Shown in pieces: positions 1-8,600 of a stretch of DNA of 25,650 nt (within the stretch, counting starts at the first letter, position 1; each line of letters begins with the position of its first letter). Made by a program: the position numbers and the translations under genes. This DNA comes from a virus: positions 1 through 25,650 of the IMG/VR virus record IMGVR_UViG_3300030060_004053; one strand, 5' to 3'. Below the pieces are notes generated by a model that was not told the DNA's origin, did no database searches, and worked only from the letters and a program-made list of their open reading frames with translations.

Positions 1-1647
1 AGTTGCTGTGTTACTATTAGCTGCTGCTAATTTTTGCACACCTACTAAAGCATTTTTATCAGGCGTGCTTCCATCTCTAGCTTCATTTAATCCTGTAGCA
101 TCCCTGATCATTTGCATATAATAATTATAAGTACTTATTAATGCGGTTAACTTATTTGTGCCAGCAGTATTATTAATTTCTTGTATTGGTATTTTACCTG
201 GGTTCATATCACCATCAGATGTAAAAGATCTACCAATTATACTACCAGTTTGGAAAAACATATTCAATGCTTCTTGTGGATTATAGTTGCTACCGTTCCC
301 TAAATCAATTTCAGCTAAACCATCAGCATCAACATAAACACCATCAGGGACCATTCTTGATAATATTTGCTGTATTTTTAAATGAGTTAATTGAATCATA
401 TCAGCAAAACTAGTTATTCTACTAACTAAAGATTCAACTTTACCATTATATATTCTTGGCGCGACAAGCGAATAATTCATTTTAACTTTATTAGCATCGC
501 TTTTTTCTCTAAGCATGTTTTCGCAAAGATTCCATTTTAAAAGTTTTTTTGCACCCGGTATATATAAACCCTCATAAAGCACCTCTATATTTTTTGCTAT
601 ACGCTCGAACTTTAATCCTTCTGTACTTGGCGGATTAAATGCATCAGATTTTCTTATAATTTTTTCTGCGCCTGTTGCAGTTTCTTTTACTTTATATACT
701 TCATTCATATAAGTTTTATAGTTAAAATATAAAACTTCTATTGAATTATTATCTGTTTTATCAGATCTTGATAAGTATTTATTATATAAATTATAATTAC
801 TGCCGCCGTTTTTAATTAAACTTTGTAAATCCTCATCGGTTAAATTAGGAAATTCTTTTTTAAGATCAACCAAAGTTACGGTTTTCATTTCGCCAATATA
901 ATATATATCATCAAAATAAGGTGAATCAGTATATGAATATACTAAATTAGCAGGATCTACATATTCAATTTTTATACCATTAGAAGTATCAAACGTGTTT
1001 TTTACACATGCCATACCTAATACTGCTAAATCATAATAAAATCTTTTCTTTGTTAATTCATAATTATTTATATTAAAAACAGTTTGTATTGCTTGCTCTT
1101 CTGCAATTTCAATAGCCTGCTTATAATTTAATTGCATATGAAGTTGTAGCTCTTCATTATTTTCAGGAAGTTGATCACTAGGCATACTAGATAAATCTAT
1201 TCCAAAATTTTCAGCTATATATTGTGTTACTTTTTGCGTTTGCATATCAGTAACTATTCTTTTCATATATTCTGTTCTTTGGTTTACACCAAAAGGATCT
1301 TGAGAATATGCTTTAATATCATATGTTCTTTCTGCAATACCATTTACAACTATATCAACAAACTTAGGTATAATAGGTACAGGCTTCCAATCTAAATTAA
1401 GATATGACAAATCGCCATTAATTGACAATTCGTCTTTATATTTTTGTATGCTTTGCTCGCCTCTAGCATATAACCTTAGTTTATGAAAATTATTTTGGTT
1501 ATTTAAATATCTGTTTATACCAGATGATTTTTTAAACCATTCATTTTCTATAGCTTTAGCAACTTCTAAGCCATACTGCATTGATAATTTTTCATCATCA
1601 CTAACAGCTTGACTTGGAAAGTATGATTTCATAACTGATTCAGCCAT
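1..1647 (-). CDS. Phage portal protein (C-terminus beyond the window)
   Basis: A 549-codon open frame begins at the ATG at 1647-1645 and continues off the left edge, so the C-terminus is missing. The portal would form the dodecameric ring at the capsid vertex through which DNA is packaged. Support comes mainly from position: it directly follows the large terminase gene and its ATG overlaps the terminase TGA (ATGGCTGA). Size and composition also fit, with a long mixed alpha/beta protein starting MAESVMKSYF, a mid-region EYVDPANLVYSYTDSPYFDD typical of portal wing/stem regions, and a later helical TSFADMIQLTHLKIQQILSR stretch like a portal stem helix. The overlap suggests translational coupling. 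It is a partial gene only because of the window edge. No diagnostic motif was found, so the name rests on synteny and general resemblance to long Bacteroidota-phage portals. Confidence 0.8.
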   Translation of the reverse strand, partial: MAESVMKSYFPSQAVSDDEKLSMQYGLEVAKAIENEWFKKSSGINRYLNNQNNFHKLRLYARGEQSIQKYKDELSINGDLSYLNLDWKPVPIIPKFVDIVVNGIAERTYDIKAYSQDPFGVNQRTEYMKRIVTDMQTQKVTQYIAENFGIDLSSMPSDQLPENNEELQLHMQLNYKQAIEIAEEQAIQTVFNINNYELTKKRFYYDLAVLGMACVKNTFDTSNGIKIEYVDPANLVYSYTDSPYFDDIYYIGEMKTVTLVDLKKEFPNLTDEDLQSLIKNGGSNYNLYNKYLSRSDKTDNNSIEVLYFNYKTYMNEVYKVKETATGAEKIIRKSDAFNPPSTEGLKFERIAKNIEVLYEGLYIPGAKKLLKWNLCENMLREKSDANKVKMNYSLVAPRIYNGKVESLVSRITSFADMIQLTHLKIQQILSRMVPDGVYVDADGLAEIDLGNGSNYNPQEALNMFFQTGSIIGRSFTSDGDMNPGKIPIQEINNTAGTNKLTALISTYNYYMQMIRDATGLNEARDGSTPDKNALVGVQKLAAANSNTAT

Positions 1648-3859
1648 AATTTTTTATTATTTTTGATATAGTTCCTTTATTTTCGTATTTACTTAAAGTA
1701 ATATTAACTTTTTGTTTTATTCTTTCGGCATTAGGGCGGTATTTATTTTTATTACATGCCATTATAGCTAACCCTGAGCTTATGGCGGCATCAAACTTCG
1801 TTCTTTTATTTATATCAAATTTAGCCCAATCATTTAATGTCGTATTAAAATACATTGTTCCGTATTCACCATCACCAGTAATACCAACGTAATCATTAAT
1901 ATATGTTTCAATTGCAGCCGCGTGTGCTTGCCTTATGTCTTCACTTGAATTAGGTATACCACCTATTTCTTTTTCTGCAACCGATAATTTATTTCTAGCT
2001 TTATCAGGTCTATTCATTGAATAACCTCTGTAGCCTCTTCTTTTTAAATAATATAATAATCTTGGTTTGTTATTTTCTGCAAGTAATGGCATACCATAAA
2101 ATACTAATGCCATTAATACATCTTCAAAAAACATTTCAGCAGTTTGTGGCCTAGCTATATATTCAAGAAAAAACATATTTGCTGGCGCCTCTTCCATACT
2201 AAATTTAGTTAAACCATGTAACGAACCTTTAGATCCTTGCCCATCTGTAGTTCCAGATATATCATAACTATCACAGCCAAAAGCACCCATATGCTCATTG
2301 CCTGGATATTTAATACCATTTTTAGTTATAATATTATTTTGTAATCTTACATTCGGAACCCAGCTGACTTTAAACCTTCCGTTAGGATTTGGCGTAAACT
2401 GGACTTTCGTGTCTTTAATTCCATTTTGCCACGTAAAACTGCCAACGGTAACTTGTGACATATTCGCAACTTCATCATTGTAATCAATTTGTTCGTAAAT
2501 TTTTGCTAAATTAAATATACTATTTTTTGTTTCGTCTCTAAACGCATGCTCTTCTGTTCTTGGAAATTGTCTATAAAATTCATTTAAAGCGTCTTGGTCT
2601 TGCTTTAATCCTTCTACTTCATTTTCCCAATGTTCGATAACGCCAATTGAAATTTCATCTCCATATATGTCTTTGACAATTGTTTCGGGTGTTTCGAATA
2701 CAGGTATTCCATAAGAATCAATGAATCCTTCGTAGTTCCATTCCATAGGTATGAACAAACTATATAATCCCGAACGAGTCTGTCCGTTGCGGTTTCTTTT
2801 GGTAACATCTGAGTCATGGTATAATTTTTTAAAGTTTTCACCACCTTTATCAGCAGAGTTGCTTGTTGAGCCCATCATACATTTTCCTATGACTCTACTT
2901 CCTAATCTTAATGTGGTTTTCGTGACCCTCCAGTTGTTGAGAATGTTTTCGGGGCGTTCCCATTTACCCGCTTCATCATGTACGAGGAGTGCGAGTTTCT
3001 CACCGTCGTAGGAGTTATCACCGGTGTTCTTCCAGTCGATTGTGGTGTCCAATCCCTGTATATCTTCAATGGCTTCGTTGGCGGTAAGCTTTCTTCTGGT
3101 AAACTTACTGGCTGGGACACGATAAGCGAGTTCAGTCTTGGGCCTGTCCATTCCGTCTTGTATCGGCTTGAAAAAGAATGGGTAATTGACAGAGATGGGA
3201 ACCACCTTATCTGTAAACATTTTTTTGGCATCAGCACCGGACTTAGATAATATACCATACCTGGAGTCACTTGATATGGTTGCCAAGTTAACAGTCTCTC
3301 CAGATGCCATGAATGAAAACCCAGATCGTCTGTTCTTAAGATAACACATTCCATAGGATCGTGAATCTGCCTTGCAAGCTTCCCAGAAAAGGAAAAATAA
3401 TCTATTTGCTTCTCGAAAGTCTGGTTTCCCAATATCAATTTTGGTCCACTGCAAGTACATATAATGAGTGCCACTAATATAAGTAGGAGCGCCTTTGTTA
3501 TAAAACCAAAAGCCTTCATCTCTTTTAGTGAATTCTGAATCAATATATGCATGCCATTTATTTTTAAAATCTACTGGCATATCTCGCCAGTCAAATATTG
3601 TTTTTATTTTTTGTAATTCTTTTGGGTATTCTTGAACTTCCCATTTATCATTACCTTTAAACACATTTTTAGGCTGCTTAGGTAATGCTATTTTAAGATT
3701 TTGTATTTCATATATATCACCTATCATTCCTGTTTTACTTATTACAATAATATCGTGTTCTTTATTGTAACCATATTTCCATTTTTTACTTTTATTAAGT
3801 CTTTTAATGGTATTTATTTTAATAGGCTGTATAATATTATATAGTGTTTGCTTATACAT
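1640..3859 (-). CDS. terL: Terminase large subunit (packaging ATPase/nuclease)
   Basis: The 739-aa product is the motor that docks on the portal, pumps DNA into the prohead and cuts the concatemer. The N-terminal ATPase domain has a Walker-A-like segment around residues 172-183 (CYLKNRRSGFSF, a degenerate P-loop). A clear Walker B is at 289-300 (LALLVHDEAGKW, catalytic Asp-Glu 295-296). The C-terminal half fits an RNase H-like nuclease: FGCDSYDIS near 527-535, an acidic residue in FFLEYIARP near 566, and KFDAAISSGLA near 689-699 supply plausible metal-binding acids. The ATG overlaps the TAA of the upstream gene (TAATG) and its own TGA overlaps the portal ATG, so the three are probably translated as a unit. 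Length is at the long end for TerL, as in Bacteroidota podoviruses. Confidence 0.9.
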   Translation of the reverse strand: MYKQTLYNIIQPIKINTIKRLNKSKKWKYGYNKEHDIIVISKTGMIGDIYEIQNLKIALPKQPKNVFKGNDKWEVQEYPKELQKIKTIFDWRDMPVDFKNKWHAYIDSEFTKRDEGFWFYNKGAPTYISGTHYMYLQWTKIDIGKPDFREANRLFFLFWEACKADSRSYGMCYLKNRRSGFSFMASGETVNLATISSDSRYGILSKSGADAKKMFTDKVVPISVNYPFFFKPIQDGMDRPKTELAYRVPASKFTRRKLTANEAIEDIQGLDTTIDWKNTGDNSYDGEKLALLVHDEAGKWERPENILNNWRVTKTTLRLGSRVIGKCMMGSTSNSADKGGENFKKLYHDSDVTKRNRNGQTRSGLYSLFIPMEWNYEGFIDSYGIPVFETPETIVKDIYGDEISIGVIEHWENEVEGLKQDQDALNEFYRQFPRTEEHAFRDETKNSIFNLAKIYEQIDYNDEVANMSQVTVGSFTWQNGIKDTKVQFTPNPNGRFKVSWVPNVRLQNNIITKNGIKYPGNEHMGAFGCDSYDISGTTDGQGSKGSLHGLTKFSMEEAPANMFFLEYIARPQTAEMFFEDVLMALVFYGMPLLAENNKPRLLYYLKRRGYRGYSMNRPDKARNKLSVAEKEIGGIPNSSEDIRQAHAAAIETYINDYVGITGDGEYGTMYFNTTLNDWAKFDINKRTKFDAAISSGLAIMACNKNKYRPNAERIKQKVNITLSKYENKGTISKIIKNYG

Positions 3860-4131
3860 TACTTAGATCTTCTTTCTGCAAATCCGCTAAAAGCTTTTTC
3901 TTTATTTTCTAAAGGTTTATTTTCTAGTAAAGCTTTTTCTTCTTCAATGCGATTTAATATTTCAAATGCATCAAATATTGCAAGTTTTTTTGTAGCTGCT
4001 GCGTTTTTTAATCTATCAGCAGATATATCATCATCTGAATCAACAATAGGTTCTTTAGCAACTTTAATTAACTCATCTACTGCTTTCTGTCCAGCTTGGA
4101 TTATATTCTTTTTCGTTTCCTTGACATTCAT
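3859..4131 (-). CDS. Small helical protein upstream of terminase (possible small terminase or hypothetical)
   Basis: A 90-aa, Lys/Glu/Ala-rich, probably all-helical protein starting MNVKETKKNIIQAG. Its stop codon overlaps the terminase start (TAATG), and its own start lies inside the 3' end of the preceding GroES-like gene by 59 nt, so it belongs to the packaging operon. Position directly before terL is where many phages keep the small terminase subunit, but there is no recognisable helix-turn-helix and the protein is short, so this is only an option. A connector or scaffold-like helper is equally possible. I do not recognise the family. Confidence 0.6.
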   Translation of the reverse strand: MNVKETKKNIIQAGQKAVDELIKVAKEPIVDSDDDISADRLKNAAATKKLAIFDAFEILNRIEEEKALLENKPLENKEKAFSGFAERRSK

Positions 4132-4672
4132 ACTTAATAGATATTGAATTAGTTAATACTCTATATAATCTTTCGCCATCAACAATAAATTCAAATTCAC
4201 TGCTTGGCGTAAACCCAACTAAATCACCTTTATTTATATCTTTAAGTTCTTTATCAATATATTTAGCAATACCTCTTAATGGAACTTCTTTTTCTAATAA
4301 TATACTATTTGATTGAATTGGTTTTACAAAACAATAACCTTTAGGCGCATGCCATTTATTATTTCTTTTGTATAAAAATATTTGGTCTGATTTAACAAAA
4401 TATTTATTATCTTCCCAATAGCTTCTGCTATTTCGCTCTATACCCCTAACGTCATACCATCTTCTAAAAACATTATGATGTATGACAACTTCATCGCCAA
4501 CTTGTATGTCGGTGTTTTCAACTTTAGGAATAGCAAGAACAATACCGATACGACTAACAAACTGATGACTAGATATTTCTGAATTTAAAACCAGCTCTTG
4601 GTCACCAATTTGTTTTATATTTTCGTATCTTTCTTTTTTTGGTTTGATTATAAAATCAAATAAACTTTGCAT
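4073..4672 (-). CDS. Tandem GroES-like (co-chaperonin fold) protein
   Basis: A 199-aa protein in the packaging operon. Two segments read like GroES barrels. In the first (about residues 38-70), RIGIVLAIP is followed by a DIQVGDEVVIHH turn, matching the GroES G-x-V-x-A-x-G ... V-x-x-GD-x-V pattern. In the second (about 112-178), GYCFVKPI, then a short Pro/Arg loop, GIAKYI, INKGDLVGF and a late LYRVLTNSI match GroES strands in the same order. The two halves are joined by a tyrosine- and arginine-rich stretch. A normal GroES is about 95 aa, so this would be a double-domain form. Proteins of this type are, as I recall, common next to packaging genes in marine phages. The same phage has a separate canonical groES-groEL pair at 18.97-20.78 kb. 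The assignment is by eye; a GroES-fold structural protein without chaperonin function is the main alternative. Confidence 0.5.
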   Translation of the reverse strand: MQSLFDFIIKPKKERYENIKQIGDQELVLNSEISSHQFVSRIGIVLAIPKVENTDIQVGDEVVIHHNVFRRWYDVRGIERNSRSYWEDNKYFVKSDQIFLYKRNNKWHAPKGYCFVKPIQSNSILLEKEVPLRGIAKYIDKELKDINKGDLVGFTPSSEFEFIVDGERLYRVLTNSISIKYECQGNEKEYNPSWTESSR

Positions 4673-4890
4673 TAATATTCTAAATTATATTCAACTGCAA
4701 TTGCCATATTTTTATTAAAATCTTTCCACGGCAATACTTCTTTGCCTTTTTTAATAAAAATAGAAAACTTATTATCTTCTTCAACAATAGAATCTATAGT
4801 GTGGCCGCCATATACTTCTTGACCAACAGAATAGTGCATTGCATCGTTTTTATAATCTCTGCCAATACTAATCTTCCTTACTAGGCTCAT
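4672..4890 (-). CDS. Conserved-looking small phage protein, function unknown
   Basis: A 72-aa protein starting MSLVRKISIG and ending in EYNLEY. It has a beta-rich look with a central VYGGHTIDSIVEED segment and a WKDFNKNMAIAVEY C-terminal motif that I associate with unassigned proteins of marine phages. The reading frame also has a TTG codon at 4899, three codons upstream, but the ATG at 4890 is preferred. The stop overlaps the start of the GroES-like gene by a single base at 4672, and the start lies inside the 3' end of the coiled-coil gene, so it is part of the same packaging operon. No catalytic motif, signal peptide or membrane segment is visible. Confidence 0.65.
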   Translation of the reverse strand: MSLVRKISIGRDYKNDAMHYSVGQEVYGGHTIDSIVEEDNKFSIFIKKGKEVLPWKDFNKNMAIAVEYNLEY

Positions 4891-5134
4891 CTTCTTCAAT
4901 TTCTTTTATAGTACCGTCAGTTAAGTTTACAGATACTTTGCCATACTTTTCTTCAAGCGTATTCTGTAATTCTTGCAACTGAGCTTGTGACTTTTGCACT
5001 GTAAGTACCGCAATTTGTTTTTGCATTTCTAAACCACCAATTTGCATCTGCACATTATTGATAACTTGTACTTGCTCTTGAATTAATTTTAATTCTTCAT
5101 CTGTGATTTTTAAATCATCTGTTTTCTTTGCCAT
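4868..5134 (-). CDS. Small coiled-coil protein, first gene of the packaging cluster
   Basis: An 88-aa acidic protein. Residues about 10-68 are rich in Gln, Glu, Leu and Val with heptad-like spacing (EELKLIQEQVQVINNVQMQI, then QKSQAQLQELQNTLEEKYG), so a helical hairpin or coiled coil is likely. A short C-terminal strand region (KVSVNLTDGTIKEIEE) ends in an acidic tail. It begins 66 nt downstream of the nucleotidyltransferase-like gene, the largest gap in this part of the left arm, and that gap holds a perfect palindrome. It could therefore be the first gene of a separately controlled transcript. Function unknown; a scaffold or assembly helper is possible but unsupported. Confidence 0.65.
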   Translation of the reverse strand: MAKKTDDLKITDEELKLIQEQVQVINNVQMQIGGLEMQKQIAVLTVQKSQAQLQELQNTLEEKYGKVSVNLTDGTIKEIEEDEPSKED

Positions 5135-5171
5135 AAAATTTAATTTTAATTATTACTACTATGTTTATATC

Positions 5172-5190
5172 ATTACGTATTTTACGTAAT
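5172..5190. promoter_or_regulatory. Perfect palindrome between fibre and packaging blocks
   Basis: ATTACGTA and its exact complement TACGTAAT are separated by three T residues, giving an 8-bp stem. On the plus strand the stem is followed by TTTTT, resembling an intrinsic terminator pointing rightward, although no rightward gene is nearby. On the minus strand it sits between two leftward genes and is not followed by a U-tract. It could be an operator, an RNA processing hairpin or a barrier to antisense transcription. Confidence 0.45.
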
Positions 5191-5200
5191 TTTTACTTTA

Positions 5201-5695
5201 TTAATTTAATGCTAAAGGTTCTTTACTATAAGTTCTACCCTTATCATTAAACTTTTCAGTCATCCAAAACAAACCATCGGCTTTCCATTGGCCATGCCAT
5301 CTTGGTGCTCTAGGGCCTCTTCTGTCTGTATGTTTTGCAAATTCCCATATCCTATTTGCATTACCTTTTATTTTATCTAAAGATTCTACATAATATATAT
5401 CAAATGGACCTAATTTAGATGCTTCTTCCATTAATACAGGTAAATCATCACCTATATTTCCTGTGATACATATATCTATATCTGTTGTTTTCCAGCCTTC
5501 TAATAACCCACCAACTAAATATAGTTTATATCCAGACCAATCTAATTTTAATAAATCTTCAATACATCCTTTATATATTGCATCTTCAGTGCTTTCCATC
5601 CAAGGAACAAGTTGTAATCCTCCGTTTACATATCTTACCTCCCCGTCTGTTTCAAGGTTTAAATTATCTATGTTTAAATCTTCAAAATATCCCAT
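5201..5695 (-). CDS. Minimal nucleotidyltransferase-like protein
   Basis: A 164-aa protein with YLVGGLLEGWKTTDIDICIT around residues 59-78. A Gly-Gly turn followed about ten residues later by Asp-x-Asp is the signature of the DNA polymerase beta-type nucleotidyltransferase superfamily (GG ... DxD), which transfers nucleotides to proteins, RNA or small molecules. The third carboxylate may be the Asp of FDIYYVESL near 98. The C-terminal part is Trp/Arg-rich (RAPRWHGQWKADGLFWMTEK). The gene lies between the giant fibre gene (3 nt gap) and the packaging cluster. Such genes occur in marine phages, but substrate and role are unknown. The motif is clear; activity is inferred. Confidence 0.6.
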   Translation of the reverse strand: MGYFEDLNIDNLNLETDGEVRYVNGGLQLVPWMESTEDAIYKGCIEDLLKLDWSGYKLYLVGGLLEGWKTTDIDICITGNIGDDLPVLMEEASKLGPFDIYYVESLDKIKGNANRIWEFAKHTDRRGPRAPRWHGQWKADGLFWMTEKFNDKGRTYSKEPLALN

Positions 5696-5698
5696 ATT

Positions 5699-8600
5699 TT
5701 ATATATCATAACTTGTTAATGTAAATACTATTGTTACTGCAACATCTTGCCAAGTTTTTAAACTAGCACTTTTTTGATAAACTAAAGAAAATTTATCACC
5801 TGCTGCGTATGTAATATCACTGTGAGCAGTAGGGGTCCATGTTATTGCGCTGCTAGAAGCTGTTAATTCACCACTTGAAGAATTATTAGTAACTGCACCA
5901 TTTTTATAAGCTTTTAATTCTGTTGTAAAACTAGAACTAACACTACCCGCTACATTTTTAAATATTACTTTTTTCAACACACATGCATATGGTGTAATAA
6001 AGAAATGGGGAGCAAATGCACCTGATACACTTGTTTCTGTTATACTACCCATTAATGGAATTATTCTATTAGCTGTGGTAGAAGTTGTATCATCAAGAGA
6101 CGCATGAATTACCATAGGTACACTTCTGCCTTTTACATCTCCGCTTATAGACACATCGCCTGTTATACTAGCTCCAGAAGTTGTTGCTTCTATTCTCAGT
6201 ACGTTATTTGCGTAAATATAACTATGACCACCGCTAAAGAACTGCGCCATATTACTAGTGCCTCCTGAACTTTTTATATGAACGTGGCTTGATAATATGT
6301 CTAAACTTCCTGTGCCGCCATCCTTTATAATAGAGTCACTACCATCGTGATATATTTTTAAATCATCACCATCACCAAACCTTGCTTGTACATTATCTTT
6401 ATGTCTAGTAAAATTGCTTGCGGGGTTTATTTGAAATTTAGTAAAAGTTCCAACACCTCCTTCAAAGTATTTAAAATCAAAAGAATCACCACCTTGCACC
6501 TCTAAAAAATTACCGGTACCCATTTGAAAAGAATCACCAAATAGATAATTTGCATTTCCAGTATCAACTTTCAATCCTATATCACCACCTGCATCTACTT
6601 GAAATAATACTGTACCAGTGCCATCATCATTTACTTTAATAGAATTGCCTTTTAAAATTAAACTACCAGTTCCTGTATCATTTATATAAGAATTACTACC
6701 ATCGTGATATATTTGTAAATCAGCACCTGAACCTAATCTTAATATTTTACTATCTGTTATTAGTATATCTTCTGAAAATTTTGTTCTTTTATTAGTACCA
6801 TCTAATTTGAAATATTCAGTAGTGCCACCACCTCCATTATCACTTTGGAAAGAAATATCTTTATCATTAGCTTGTTGCATAATATAAAGATCTCCACCAT
6901 TATTATCTATATATGAATCAGTGCCGTCGTGATAAATATCTAAATCTCCACCACTACCAAACTCTGCCCTAATACTATCGCTATGTCTTGTGCCTTTTGA
7001 AAAAATTGTTTTTACATCTGCACCATCTAATCTAAAATATTCAGTTACGCTACCACTACCATCATCAGATTCAAAAATTATGTCAGAATCATCTGCTGAA
7101 TTTTTAATTGTAAGATTACCTGTAATATTATTTATAAAAGAATTTGAACCATCGTGTACTAAAATTAAATCACCACTACTACCAACTTTTAAATTTACGT
7201 TGTCTATAAAAAATGTATCTTTACTAAATACATTTATTTCCGAACTACCATCTAATCTAAAGTATTCAGTAACACCACCAGATCCATCGTCACAAAAGAA
7301 CTGTATATCAGCATCATCAACTTCTTGTTTAATTATGATATTTCCTGAAATTACTTGTTTTAATAATGTATTACCGTTGTTTACAAGTAATTGTCCATGC
7401 TCACTGCTACCAATTCTTAAAGAACTAGAATCCGTAATAGTAAATGTTTCTTGGGCTTTTACCCTTTTATTTTGCCCATCTATGAAAAAATATCTTGTAA
7501 CACCACCGCTAGCGTCATCAGAATAAAACTCAATATTTTTATCATCTGCTGTATTTCTTATGTTTAAATGACCTGTAGCGTTGTCAATAAAAGTATTTGT
7601 TCCATTGTGATATATTGACATATCTCCTGATGAACCTACTTGAAGATTAATACCATCGTCCATTCTAAGTCTTTTGCTGAACCTAGTTAAAGCACCACTA
7701 CCATCTAAATAAAAATACGTAGCAAGTCCACCAGAACCATCATCGCATCTAAATACAATATCTCTGTCATCATTAAACTGCTGAATATATAAATCTCCAG
7801 TACCATCACTATTTATAAGTGAATCTGAACCATCGTGTAATATTTTTAAATCTTGAGAATTTCCAGCTTTTAAAGCAAAATTATCAGGCATATGAATACC
7901 GGTGGTTCCAGTCATAGTGCCACCAGCTAAAGATAAAGCATCTGTTATACCATAACCTGATAAAGTTGTAGGGGTGCTTGTAATAGTACTAAACGTTTGC
8001 GTATGTTGTGCTGGTGTAAATGAACTTGGTACTCCAGATAAAGAACCATAAGCGCCATCAAAACTTGATGTCCCAGCACCTATATTTGTTCTAGCATTTG
8101 ATTTTTGAATAGAAGTTAACCCTTGACTAGCCGTGTCAACTCTAACTCTATTACTTAAAGATGTTGCTGTTGTTGTGCTAAAGTTTTCATCATCGCCTAA
8201 CGCAGCTGCTAATTCATTTAATGTATTTAATGCGCCTGGTGCTGAGTCAACTAAATTTGATACAGCTGTAGTAACAAAAGCAGTTGTAGCTATTTGAGTT
8301 GAATTATTCCCAGCGCTTGCTGTGGTTGATCTAGGCGTGCCTGTAAATGTTGGACTTGCTATTTTACCATATCTACTATCACCATATGTTTGAGTAACTA
8401 AATACTGCCAGTCTTCCCAACTAGTTCCTCTATATCTATAGGCTATTCCAGTTGTATTATTAGCACTTCCTTTTGAAAACAACTGAATACCATAATCTCC
8501 ACTACCTTGAGTAATAACTAAACCTGTTGAGTGAGAACTACCAAACGGATTATTTGTAGAACCTGTTAATCTATAAGAACCTCTAGTTGTTATTGTGTCC

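Noticed and set aside
2908-3552. 214-aa minus-strand frame inside the terminase gene
   Set aside because: It is a frame-shifted shadow of the strongly supported terminase reading frame.
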